Below are positions 30,891-38,975 of a stretch of 64,000 bases of DNA, in pieces. Both the position numbers and the translations under genes were made by a program. Each line of letters begins with the position of its first letter. The stretch's first letter is position 1. The stretch spans positions 1 to 64,000 of the forward strand of contig NZ_JAFMYV010000010.1 in the NCBI RefSeq assembly GCF_017353185.1, read 5' to 3'. A model generated the notes under the pieces. The model saw nothing but the letters and a program-made list of their open reading frames with translations. It had not been told where the DNA came from and did not search any database. The DNA comes from Fibrella rubiginis (GTDB lineage: Bacteria; Bacteroidota; Bacteroidia; Cytophagales; Spirosomataceae).

Positions 30891-32465
30891 ATGGTGTCCG
30901 TAAGACCCGATGAGGTATCAGCTATCCTTCGCGCCCAGCTTGCTGGTGCGCAGACCGAGGCTGAACTCGAAGAAGTGGGTACGGTGCTGCAAATCGGCGA
31001 CGGTGTGGCGCGTATCTACGGTTTGTCTAAAGTACAGGCCGGTGAATTGCTTGCCTTCGATAACGGCTTGCAGGCACTTGCCCTGAACCTCGAAGAAGAT
31101 AACGTCGGTGCGGTACTGCTCGGCGATTACTCAGAGGTGAAGGAAGGTGATACCGTAAAGCGCACCAGCCAAATTGCCTACGTTAACGTGGGTGAAGGTA
31201 TTCTGGGCCGCGTAGTGAACACCCTCGGTCAGCCCATCGACGGTAACGGACCCATTCAGGGCGAAACCTTCGAGATGCCCCTGGAGCGCAAAGCACCGGG
31301 TGTTATCTACCGGCAGCCCGTAACCGAGCCCCTTCAGACGGGTATCAAGGCTATCGACGCCATGATCCCCATTGGTCGGGGACAGCGTGAATTGATCATC
31401 GGCGACCGGCAGACGGGTAAGACCGCTGTGGCCATCGACACGATCATCAACCAGCGCGAATTCTACGACAAGGGCGAACCCGTATTTTGTATCTATGTAG
31501 CCTGCGGTCAGAAAGCCTCGACGGTGAAACTGATTGAAGCGACCCTGCGAAAAGCTGGTGCGATGGACTACACGGTGATCGTGGCTGCCGCCGCGTCAGA
31601 CCCCTCGCCCATGCAGTTCTTTGCGCCCTTCACCGGTGCGGCTATCGGCGAATATTTCCGCGACACGGGCCGTCCTGCACTGGTCGTGTATGATGACCTC
31701 TCGAAGCAGGCTGTAGCCTACCGCGAGGTGTCGCTGCTGCTGCGTCGCCCACCCGGACGTGAAGCCTACCCTGGCGACGTGTTCTACCTCCACAGCCGTC
31801 TGCTGGAGCGGGCCGCCAAAATTACCCAGAACGACGACATCGCCCAGGCCATGAACGACCTGCCACCCAGCTTGAAAGGCAAGGTGAAAGGCGGTGGTTC
31901 ATTGACGGCCCTGCCCCTGATTGAAACCCAGGCTGGCGACGTATCGGCGTATATTCCAACCAACGTGATTTCGATCACCGACGGGCAGATCTTCCTGGAG
32001 TCGAACCTGTTCAACGCCGGTATCCGTCCCGCCATCAACGTAGGTATTTCGGTATCGCGGGTGGGTGGTAACGCCCAGATCAAGTCGATGAAGAAAGTGG
32101 CGGGTACACTGAAACTGGATCAGGCGCAGTTCCGCGAACTGGAAGCCTTTGCCAAGTTTGGTTCAGACCTTGATGCTTCGACAAAGCTGACTATCGACCG
32201 GGGCCGTCGGAACCAGGAGATGCTGAAGCAGCCGCAATATTCGCCCGTGCGGGTAGAGCAGCAGGTGGCTATCATCTACGCCGCCACCAACGGTTTGTTG
32301 GATAAAGTGCCCGTCGAAAAAGTAAAGGAATTTGAGTCGGAGTTTGGCATGATGCTGGAAACGCAATACGCCGATGCCCTGACCGACCTTCGGAAAGGTA
32401 ACCTAAGCGAAGCCGCCACCACGGCGATCCGCAAAGTAGTCGCTGATCTGACGGCGAAATATTAA
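30891..32465 (+). CDS. atpA: F1F0 ATP synthase subunit alpha
   Basis: A 524-residue catalytic-core subunit. The N-terminal PDEVSAILRAQLAG, the Walker A loop GDRQTGKT (171-178), the GAAIGEYFRDTGRPALVVYDDLSKQA Walker B region and the alpha signature PAINVGISVSRVGG are all present. Alpha forms the alpha3-beta3 hexamer on the membrane F0 sector. The usual upstream genes for F0 and delta are absent: oxyR lies 456 bp upstream. atpG follows after a 107-bp spacer holding a long hairpin, so only the alpha-gamma pair is kept together here. Transcription probably starts at the -7 box at 30842. Confidence 0.97.
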   Translation: MVSVRPDEVSAILRAQLAGAQTEAELEEVGTVLQIGDGVARIYGLSKVQAGELLAFDNGLQALALNLEEDNVGAVLLGDYSEVKEGDTVKRTSQIAYVNVGEGILGRVVNTLGQPIDGNGPIQGETFEMPLERKAPGVIYRQPVTEPLQTGIKAIDAMIPIGRGQRELIIGDRQTGKTAVAIDTIINQREFYDKGEPVFCIYVACGQKASTVKLIEATLRKAGAMDYTVIVAAAASDPSPMQFFAPFTGAAIGEYFRDTGRPALVVYDDLSKQAVAYREVSLLLRRPPGREAYPGDVFYLHSRLLERAAKITQNDDIAQAMNDLPPSLKGKVKGGGSLTALPLIETQAGDVSAYIPTNVISITDGQIFLESNLFNAGIRPAINVGISVSRVGGNAQIKSMKKVAGTLKLDQAQFRELEAFAKFGSDLDASTKLTIDRGRRNQEMLKQPQYSPVRVEQQVAIIYAATNGLLDKVPVEKVKEFESEFGMMLETQYADALTDLRKGNLSEAATTAIRKVVADLTAKY

Positions 32466-32474
32466 AATGTGTTC

Positions 32475-32559
32475 AAAGTTCAAGGTCTAATGTTCAAAGT
32501 TGCTTCGCATTCGCAATGGCCGGACGCGAAGCAACCTTAGACATTGGACTTTAGACTTT
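32475..32559. repeat. Heptad hairpin between atpA and atpG
   Basis: Arms 32475-32508 and 32526-32559 share the ending AAAGTTG/AAGGTTG plus CTTCGC and pair at 27 of 34 bases. Left units are of TTCAAAG type and right units of TCTAAAG type, so the arms have drifted or been re-copied. It lies 9 bp after the atpA stop and 12 bp before the atpG ATG. Confidence 0.88.
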
Positions 32560-32571
32560 AGACTAAAAGTT

Positions 32572-33456
32572 ATGGCCAACCTAAAGGAAGTACGCAACCG
32601 GATCGTGTCGGTGAATTCGACGCAGCAGATCACCAAAGCCATGAAGATGGTGGCGGCGGCTAAGCTGCGGCGGGCGCAGGATGCCATCACGCAGATGCGT
32701 CCCTACGCGCAAAAATTGAGTGAAATGCTCGGTACGGTGTCAGCAGGTGCCGAATCCGCTACCGACAGCCCTTATAAGCAGGCCCGTCCCGTGCAGAATG
32801 TGCTTATGATCCTAGTCACGTCTGACCGGGGGCTGTGCGGCGCGTTTAACACCAACGTAGCAAAGGCTGCTGTAGCCCGTATCAATGAGCAATACGCCGA
32901 TCAGGCCCGTCGGGGCACGGTGCAGGTAATGGCCATTGGTAAGAAAGGTGCCGAAGCTATGGCCCGCCGCGGTTTTACCGTCAACACCAACCACGTCAAC
33001 ACGTTTGGCAACCTAAGCTTTTCAACCGTTCGGGAAGCGGCTGAAGAGGCTATGGATGGGTTTGTGAAAGGCCAGTATGACGTGGTGGAAGTAGTGTATA
33101 ATGAGTTCCGCAACGTGGCTACGCAGATTATCCGCGTGGAGCAGATGCTGCCCATTGTGTCTACGCCCGCTCCGGCTGGTGTAACGGCCAATGTAAATTA
33201 CATTTTCGAACCAGGTGAAGAAGAAATCGTGACAGAATTGATTCCGAAAACGCTGAAGATCCAGTTGTACAAAGCCGTACTGGAATCGAACGCCTCGGAA
33301 CACGGTGCCCGGATGACAGCGATGGACAAGGCCACCGACAATGCCGGTGAACTGCTGAAAGAGCTGAAACTGATCTACAACCGGACGCGTCAGGCGGCCA
33401 TCACCAAAGAGATCCTCGAAATCGTGGGTGGTGCCGAAGCCCTGTCCAGTAATTAG
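32572..33456 (+). CDS. atpG: F1F0 ATP synthase subunit gamma
   Basis: A 294-residue rotor stalk subunit. The ATG at 32572 gives the conserved MANLKEVRNRI start; the frame before it is hairpin sequence. The N-terminal coiled helix carries VNSTQQITKAMKMVAAAKLRRAQ. LVTSDRGLCGAFNTNV marks the central Rossmann-like domain, and the C-terminal helix includes SEHGARMTAMDKATDNAGELLKEL and NRTRQAAITKEILEIVGGAEAL, the gamma signature. It rotates inside the alpha3-beta3 head to couple proton flow to ATP synthesis. It is the second gene of the atpA-atpG pair and is followed by an intrinsic terminator. Confidence 0.96.
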   Translation: MANLKEVRNRIVSVNSTQQITKAMKMVAAAKLRRAQDAITQMRPYAQKLSEMLGTVSAGAESATDSPYKQARPVQNVLMILVTSDRGLCGAFNTNVAKAAVARINEQYADQARRGTVQVMAIGKKGAEAMARRGFTVNTNHVNTFGNLSFSTVREAAEEAMDGFVKGQYDVVEVVYNEFRNVATQIIRVEQMLPIVSTPAPAGVTANVNYIFEPGEEEIVTELIPKTLKIQLYKAVLESNASEHGARMTAMDKATDNAGELLKELKLIYNRTRQAAITKEILEIVGGAEALSSN

Positions 33457-33487
33457 TCCTTATAAACACGGTACCCGTATGAATGCC

Positions 33488-33519
33488 AACCCGCGACCTA
33501 CCCGGTCGCGGGTTTTTTG
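33488..33519 (+). terminator. Intrinsic terminator after atpG
   Basis: AACCCGCGACC (33488-33498) pairs with GGTCGCGGGTT (33504-33514) and is followed by six T. It lies 31 bp after the atpG stop codon. Confidence 0.93.
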
Positions 33520-33646
33520 TTGGTATGGCTTCATGAACCGAGTGATCCTGTTTGCCCACCGTTTATGTAATTATCCGCAGTCTCGTTGCAGGTATTGCTT
33601 ATTTTGAGACCGTTAATTAATTGACAAACAAACGAAACCATTTTAC

Positions 33647-34390
33647 ATGAAAAAGCTGCTTGTACTTTTCTTTTGCGTGGCCGGTTCGCTGGTGGCGCGG
33701 GCACAAACCGCCGACGAGGTAATCGACAAATATTTTGCTCAGACTGGGGGTAAAGACAAATGGATGGCCATCAAAAGCATGAAAGCCACTGGCAAGGCCA
33801 AGGTGCAGGGCATGGAACTACCCCTGACAATGCTCCAGAAAGCACCCAACAAAATGAAGGCCACGGCCACGTTTCAGGGTATGAGCTTTATTCAACCCTG
33901 TTTCGACGGGAGCACCGGCTGGAATACCAACCAGATGACCATGAAGCCCGAAAAAATGGCCGCCGAAGACAGCGAGAACATGAAAGACGAGGCCATGCTG
34001 GAAGATCCCTTTCTGAACTATGCCGCCAAAGGCTACAAGGTGGAATTACAGGGTAAGGAAACCATTGAAGGAACCGAATGCCACAAGATGAAGCTGACCC
34101 GCAAACCCACCATGGTCGACGGAAAAGCCGAAGAAAACGTAGCCTATTATTTCTTCAGCGTGGCCGACAACGTGCCCATTATGAGTCGGACAATAGCCAA
34201 AAAAGGCCCTGCCAAAGGCACGCCCGTTGAAACATACATGAGCGATTATCAGGAAGTGGCTGGTGGTATTTTCATGCCCTTCACGGTGACGACCAAAACG
34301 AACGGCAAAGAGATGATGTCGATGGTGATGGACAAGTATGAGACAAACGTTGCCATCGACGACGCTGAGTTCGCTTTTCCCAAACAATAG
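33647..34390 (+). CDS. Secreted LolA-like outer-membrane lipoprotein-sorting domain protein
   Basis: A 247-residue exported protein with a signal peptide (MKKLLVLFFCVAGSLVARAQ). After the N-terminal helix (TADEVIDKYFAQTGGKDKWMAIKSMKATG), a long set of strands follows (MELPLTMLQKAPNKMKATATF, GSTGWNTNQM, VELQGKETIEGTECHKMKLTRKP). The C-terminal region (YQEVAGGIFMPFTVTTKTNGKEMMSMVMDKYE) is typical of LolA/LolB-fold proteins. Such proteins bind acyl chains, but this subgroup is uncharacterised. It is the first of two rightward genes for exported proteins; the VPS10-like gene follows 77 bp later. Confidence 0.75.
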   Translation: MKKLLVLFFCVAGSLVARAQTADEVIDKYFAQTGGKDKWMAIKSMKATGKAKVQGMELPLTMLQKAPNKMKATATFQGMSFIQPCFDGSTGWNTNQMTMKPEKMAAEDSENMKDEAMLEDPFLNYAAKGYKVELQGKETIEGTECHKMKLTRKPTMVDGKAEENVAYYFFSVADNVPIMSRTIAKKGPAKGTPVETYMSDYQEVAGGIFMPFTVTTKTNGKEMMSMVMDKYETNVAIDDAEFAFPKQ

Positions 34391-34467
34391 GCTACCTACC
34401 TTTTAACGAACCCATTCCGATGCCATCGCTCTAAACGATGGCATCGGTGTACCAGACAAACCCTGGC

Positions 34468-37400
34468 ATGAAAACACGCCACTACCTTTCGCTGCTGGCC
34501 CTGCTGATAGTCAGTACCGGCACCCATGCTCAAACCGCTGTTCCACTGAAAGGCAACGAGTTATTTGGCTCGTTGCGCGCGCGGCACATTGGCCCGGCCA
34601 TCACTAGTGGCCGCATTGCCGACCTGGAAGGCCACCCCACCGACGGGCGCGTGCTCTACGTGGGCACGGCCGGTGGCGGCGTCTGGAAAACCACCGACGG
34701 CGGTGTGACCTACAAGCCCGTTTTCGATAAAAACAGCCAGTCTATCGGGGCCGTGGCGGTCGATCCCAACCAACCCGATCAGGTGGTGTGGGCCGGCACC
34801 GGCGAATGCTGGACGCGCAACAGCGTGTCGGTGGGCGATGGCGTGTACAAGACCGTAGACGGAGGACAGAACTGGACCAACATGGGCCTGACCAAATCGG
34901 AGCGGATCAGCGCGGTGAAAATCGACCCGACCAATACCAACACCGTTTATGTAGGGGCGATGGGTGCCCTCTGGGGCCCAAGCGCCGAGCGGGGGGTGTT
35001 TAAAACTACCGACGGCGGCAAGTCGTGGGAGAAAATCCTGTTTGTGGATGACAACACCGGCTGTTCTGATCTGGCCATGGATCCCAAAGACCCCAACGTG
35101 CTCTACGCTGCCTTCTGGGAGTTTCGGCGCACAGCCTGGTCGTTTAATTCGGGCGGGAACCAGAGTGGGCTATACAAATCAAGCGATGCGGGCAAGACCT
35201 GGGCCAAAATTCACACGGGTTTCCCCACGGGTAAGCTGGGCCGGATTGCCATTACGGTGGCCCCGTCGGTGCCAAACCGGCTGTATGCGGTGATCGAATC
35301 GGAGACAGCCGAGGGCAAGGGGCTGTACCGCTCCGAAAACGCCGGTGCCTCGTGGCAGCGCACCAACGGCGATTTTGAGCTAACCGTGCGGCCTTTTTAT
35401 TTCTCGCGCATTGTGGTCGACCCGCGCAATCCCGATATTCTGCTGAAAGGTGGTCTGAGCGGGTCGATCAGCCGCGACGGGGGCAAAACGTTTACCACGC
35501 TGGGTAGTATGCACTCCGATGTCCACGATTTCCACTTCGACAACCAGAACTCCAACATCATTTTCGCGGCTACCGACGGGGGCGTGTACCGGTCTTACGA
35601 CGGCGGTAGTGTGTTTGAGATGGTGAAAGGGCTGCCCGTTTCGCAGGCGTATCAGGTGAGCGTAGACAACAGCAAGCCCTATAAAGTGTACTGCGGGTTG
35701 CAGGATAATCAGTCGTGGTACGGCCCGTCGGAAAGCCCCGGTGGTATCGAAAACCGCGACTGGCACTGCGTCGGGGCGGGAGACGGCTTCCGGGTATACA
35801 GGCACCCTACCAAGGCCAACATCCTGTATTCCGAAATGCAGGGGGCCGAATACATCTGGCGCTATGATACCGAGCGGCGGCAGAGCAAAATTGTGAAGCC
35901 TTACGCCAGCGCTACCGACCCCAAACTGCGGTTCAACTGGAATACGGCCCTGCAAATTAGCCCCAACAAGCCCGACCGGCTTTATGTGGGCAGCCAGTTC
36001 CTGCACCGGTCCGATGATATGGGTGAGACCTGGACCAAGATTTCGCCGGATCTGACCACCAACAACCCCGCCAAACAGCAACAGGAGGGGTCGGGCGGCC
36101 TGAGCGCCGATAACTCCGGAGCCGAAAACCACTGCACGGTGTTCAGCGTGGCCGAATCATCATTGGACGAGAACCTGATCTGGGTGGGTACCGACGATGG
36201 CAACGTGCAGGTAACCACCGACGGCGGCAAGAACTGGAGTAATGTAGTGGGCACGGTGCCGAACCTGCCTAAAAACACCTGGGCTTACCATGTAGAACCC
36301 AGCCGTTTCGACAAAAACACCTGCTACGTGGCTTTTGAGGGCCATTCGTCGGGCGATATGGCCACCTACGTCTACAAAACCACCGATCTGGGTAAGACCT
36401 GGACAAGCATTACTACCCCTGATATCAAGGGTTTTGCGCGGCACATCAAAGAAGATCTGGTGAACCCGAACCTGTTGTTTCTGGGTACCGAGCAGGGACT
36501 GTACGTGACGGTAGACGGTGGGCAAAACTGGTCGGCGTTCACGAATAATATGCCCCCGGTGGCGGTCATGTACATCGCCATTCACCCCGACGAGCACGAC
36601 CTGGTGCTGGCTACGCACGGACGTGGCCTCATCATCATCGACGATATCAGCCCGTTGCGGCAGGTGACAAATGACTTGCTGACGAAAGACGCGGCATTCC
36701 TGAAAACGCGCCCCACTGCCATGCGCGACGAGGGCGGTTTCTCGGAAGGTGGCGACGCGGGCGAATTTACGGGCGAGAACCCCAGCCGGTCGGCCAAGAT
36801 TGTGTACTACCTCAAAAAGCGGCAAACGTTTGGCAAAATGACGATGGAGATCATGGACGCGTCGGGCAAAAAAGTAGGCGATATCACGCCGGGCAAAGCG
36901 AAGGGTATCAACATTGTGGAGTGGAGCTACCGCCTGAAGCCGCCCAAGGTAGCTACGGGTAAAACCCTTTCGTTTGCCGGGTTCACCGGTCCGCGCCTGC
37001 CAGCGGGTACCTATACGGCGAGACTAACACAGGGCACCAACACCTACGAAACGCCCATCACGCTCCTGCCTGACCCTACCAGCATGCATTCGGTGGCTGA
37101 TCAACAGGCTCAATACGAAACCGTTACGCGGCTGTATGCCATGACCGAGCAACTGGGCTACCTGGTTGATCAGATCAACGCCATGCAGAAAGCCGCCGAT
37201 GAACAACTGACCAAAACACCTACCTACAAAAAGCTCACCGACCCGTTGGTGAAAGAACTAACGGCGCTGAAAGAGAAGCTGGTGGTGCTGAAAGGCGATA
37301 ATTATGTGGGTACCGCCGAACCGCAGTTGCGCGAAAAAATCGGTACGATCTATGGTCAGATTGCGGGGTACTACGGTCGCCCGTCGGGGGCGCAGCTGGC

Positions 37401-37560
37401 CAACGTGACGGTGCTCGACGACCAGTTGAAAGCAGCGCTGGCTACGTTTGAACGTATCAAAACCACGCGGTATAAAGCCTTCACCGACCGCCTGACAAAA
37501 GACAAACTTCCCGAAATTTCGCTCCGTTCGTTCGACGAGTATAAGAAATCAGATGGGTAG
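34468..37560 (+). CDS. Secreted VPS10/BNR-repeat beta-propeller protein
   Basis: A 1030-residue exported protein. The ATG at 34468 precedes the signal peptide (MKTRHYLSLLALLIVSTGTHAQ), 10 codons into the open frame. About residues 35-720 contain many Asp-box/BNR repeats (VYKTVDGGQNWTNMG, VFKTTDGGKSWEK, LYKSSDAGKTWAK, LYRSENAGASWQR, VQVTTDGGKNWSN). These give one or two beta-propellers like the sortilin VPS10 domain and bacterial photosystem-assembly-like or glycosyl-hydrolase-like proteins. The last 300 residues contain a beta-sandwich (GFTGPRLPAGTYTARLTQG) and helical coiled regions. No catalytic residues are assigned. A hairpin begins 4 bp after its stop codon. Confidence 0.85.
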   Translation: MKTRHYLSLLALLIVSTGTHAQTAVPLKGNELFGSLRARHIGPAITSGRIADLEGHPTDGRVLYVGTAGGGVWKTTDGGVTYKPVFDKNSQSIGAVAVDPNQPDQVVWAGTGECWTRNSVSVGDGVYKTVDGGQNWTNMGLTKSERISAVKIDPTNTNTVYVGAMGALWGPSAERGVFKTTDGGKSWEKILFVDDNTGCSDLAMDPKDPNVLYAAFWEFRRTAWSFNSGGNQSGLYKSSDAGKTWAKIHTGFPTGKLGRIAITVAPSVPNRLYAVIESETAEGKGLYRSENAGASWQRTNGDFELTVRPFYFSRIVVDPRNPDILLKGGLSGSISRDGGKTFTTLGSMHSDVHDFHFDNQNSNIIFAATDGGVYRSYDGGSVFEMVKGLPVSQAYQVSVDNSKPYKVYCGLQDNQSWYGPSESPGGIENRDWHCVGAGDGFRVYRHPTKANILYSEMQGAEYIWRYDTERRQSKIVKPYASATDPKLRFNWNTALQISPNKPDRLYVGSQFLHRSDDMGETWTKISPDLTTNNPAKQQQEGSGGLSADNSGAENHCTVFSVAESSLDENLIWVGTDDGNVQVTTDGGKNWSNVVGTVPNLPKNTWAYHVEPSRFDKNTCYVAFEGHSSGDMATYVYKTTDLGKTWTSITTPDIKGFARHIKEDLVNPNLLFLGTEQGLYVTVDGGQNWSAFTNNMPPVAVMYIAIHPDEHDLVLATHGRGLIIIDDISPLRQVTNDLLTKDAAFLKTRPTAMRDEGGFSEGGDAGEFTGENPSRSAKIVYYLKKRQTFGKMTMEIMDASGKKVGDITPGKAKGINIVEWSYRLKPPKVATGKTLSFAGFTGPRLPAGTYTARLTQGTNTYETPITLLPDPTSMHSVADQQAQYETVTRLYAMTEQLGYLVDQINAMQKAADEQLTKTPTYKKLTDPLVKELTALKEKLVVLKGDNYVGTAEPQLREKIGTIYGQIAGYYGRPSGAQLANVTVLDDQLKAALATFERIKTTRYKAFTDRLTKDKLPEISLRSFDEYKKSDG

Positions 37561-37564
37561 GGAA

Positions 37565-37660
37565 TTTTTTGTCATCCCGACGAGAGGAGGGATCTACTCT
37601 CCTTCAGGCATATCGTGAGACAGGAAAGTAGATCCCTCCTCTCGTCGGGATAACAAAAAA
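37565..37660. repeat. 34-bp inverted repeat, CATCCCGACGAGAGGAGGGA type
   Basis: Arms 37565-37598 and 37627-37660 pair at 33 of 34 bases, starting TTTTTTGT and ending ACAAAAAA. The core resembles a dispersed repeat I recall from other Bacteroidota. It starts 4 bp after the stop codon of the VPS10-like gene. Immediately beyond lies ACCCTGAGCCTGTC, half of another widespread palindromic repeat. Confidence 0.9.
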
Positions 37661-37988
37661 ACACCCTGAGCCTGTCAGGCACGACTAGCGAAGCCTACAG
37701 CGAGAAGCTTTGAATGTAAGCCTGCTCTCTTAAAAATCAGATTATAATTTCGGAATGATTCTGCTCTTTCAGTAGGCTCGATAGTTAACTCAACGCATTG
37801 ATTATTAGGGACTTATTTTGGCAGAAACTGTGTGATAGGCCCGGTAAAAAATGAACCGCAGCAGGCTGATTTTGGTTATGTAAGTGCCACACAATAGCGA
37901 CCATTGGCGTACCGTTAATTACGTGTTAGCCTGCTGAGCACCAGCTGTTTTGTATGGCCGACCGACTACTTCTTAACACAACTCATCT
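37661..37988. other. Intergenic region upstream of the DUF4136 gene
   Basis: About 330 bp with no ORF of interest. It begins with the half-palindrome noted next to the hairpin at 37565-37660. The DUF4136 promoter must lie here, but no exact -7 box was found. Confidence 0.4.
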
Positions 37989-38570
37989 ATGAATCTCAAG
38001 CACATAATTGCCGGTTTGTTTGTGGCGGGGACCATCGCATCTTGTGCGCCCGCCATTACAGTAAAGTATGACTACGACCCCAAAGTGAACGTTCGGCAGT
38101 TTAGCACCTACCGGATTGAAGCTGACCGGCAGCGTAATGCTGACCCCATTGTGGGCAGTAACCTCAATCAGCGCCGTATTGCCGAAGCCCTCGACCAGTC
38201 GTTGCAGGGGCTGGGCTACAAGCCTACCGAAGACATCGGTGCTGACCTGATCGTGCGCTTTTTTACGGATTCGAAAGACCGTCAGCAAATTCAGTCCAAC
38301 AACATGGGTAGCCCCTGGGGTTGGGGTGGCTGGGGCTACGGCGGCTACGGCAACCAGGTCTATTCGCGTCAATACGAAGAAAACCGCGTGGTGGTGAACA
38401 TCTACGATTCCCGCACCAACAACATTGTTTGGCAGGGCTGGGCAACAGGCCAGTTAAACACCAAGAAAAACGAGCGTAACCGCGACATGGCTTTCCGCGA
38501 AACGGTGGTAAGCATCATGAAAAACTTTCCGCAGAGTGCCGGACAAGACTACGGTGCTTCTACCCGATAA
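37989..38570 (+). CDS. DUF4136 lipoprotein
   Basis: A 193-residue lipoprotein. The signal peptide ends in a lipobox (GTIASC, lipidated Cys at about residue 19). The mature part has the DUF4136 pattern: VKYDYDPKVNVRQFSTYRI, RRIAEALDQSLQGLGYKP, then ADLIVRFF. A Gly/Trp/Tyr-rich loop (GSPWGWGGWGYGGYG) is followed by VVVNIYDSRTNNIVWQGWATGQL. The family is found at the outer membrane of many Gram-negatives and has no known activity. A strong intrinsic terminator follows 25 bp after the stop codon, so it is probably monocistronic. Confidence 0.88.
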   Translation: MNLKHIIAGLFVAGTIASCAPAITVKYDYDPKVNVRQFSTYRIEADRQRNADPIVGSNLNQRRIAEALDQSLQGLGYKPTEDIGADLIVRFFTDSKDRQQIQSNNMGSPWGWGGWGYGGYGNQVYSRQYEENRVVVNIYDSRTNNIVWQGWATGQLNTKKNERNRDMAFRETVVSIMKNFPQSAGQDYGASTR

Positions 38571-38595
38571 GTCAGTTATATTTTGGTAACTTTTG

Positions 38596-38630
38596 GCCCC
38601 TTATCTAGTCTATAGATAAGGGGCTTTTTT
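38596..38630 (+). terminator. Intrinsic terminator after the DUF4136 gene
   Basis: GCCCCTTATCTA (38596-38607) pairs with TAGATAAGGGGC (38613-38624), followed by six T. Confidence 0.93.
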
Positions 38631-38685
38631 GTTTCTGTTCAAACCCATTTGTGATACTACTGCCGGAGCAGGGCAAGCATTTGTA

Positions 38686-38952
38686 GTGATACCATCAACG
38701 ATACAGAAAACGACGGTACTGGCGCTGTTAGCAGCCTGTGGGCTATTAACAGTGAGCGTGTCGGCTTTGCTATGGGTAAACAGCCGCCGCGTGGCCCATT
38801 ACAACGACGAGATAAATGACCTCCGCCGCCACGTGGCCACCGCCGACGGGCAGGTACAACGGCTAAGCCAAAAACTGGAGGATTGCCTCACGGTCAAAAA
38901 ATCACATGACAGCGCACGCAAAGCGCTTCCACTGACAAGGGGCTGGGAGTAG
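38686..38952 (+). CDS. Small membrane-anchored coiled-coil protein
   Basis: A frame from 38629 to 38952. Its first possible start (TTG) lies in the preceding terminator's T-run, so the GTG at 38686 is preferred, giving 88 residues. A single transmembrane segment (TVLALLAACGLLTVSVSALLWV) is followed by a charged helix with heptad character (YNDEINDLRRHVATADGQVQRLSQKLEDCL) and a basic tail. This is typical of small inner-membrane proteins of unknown role. It lies tail-to-tail with the M23 peptidase gene. The start codon is uncertain. Confidence 0.5.
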   Translation: MIPSTIQKTTVLALLAACGLLTVSVSALLWVNSRRVAHYNDEINDLRRHVATADGQVQRLSQKLEDCLTVKKSHDSARKALPLTRGWE

Positions 38953-38975
38953 ACTAGTGGCAGTAGGCAGCGGTA

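Noticed and set aside
38629..38685. Upstream TTG start of the small coiled-coil protein
   Set aside because: It lies within the T-run of a strong intrinsic terminator, so the GTG at 38686 is more credible.
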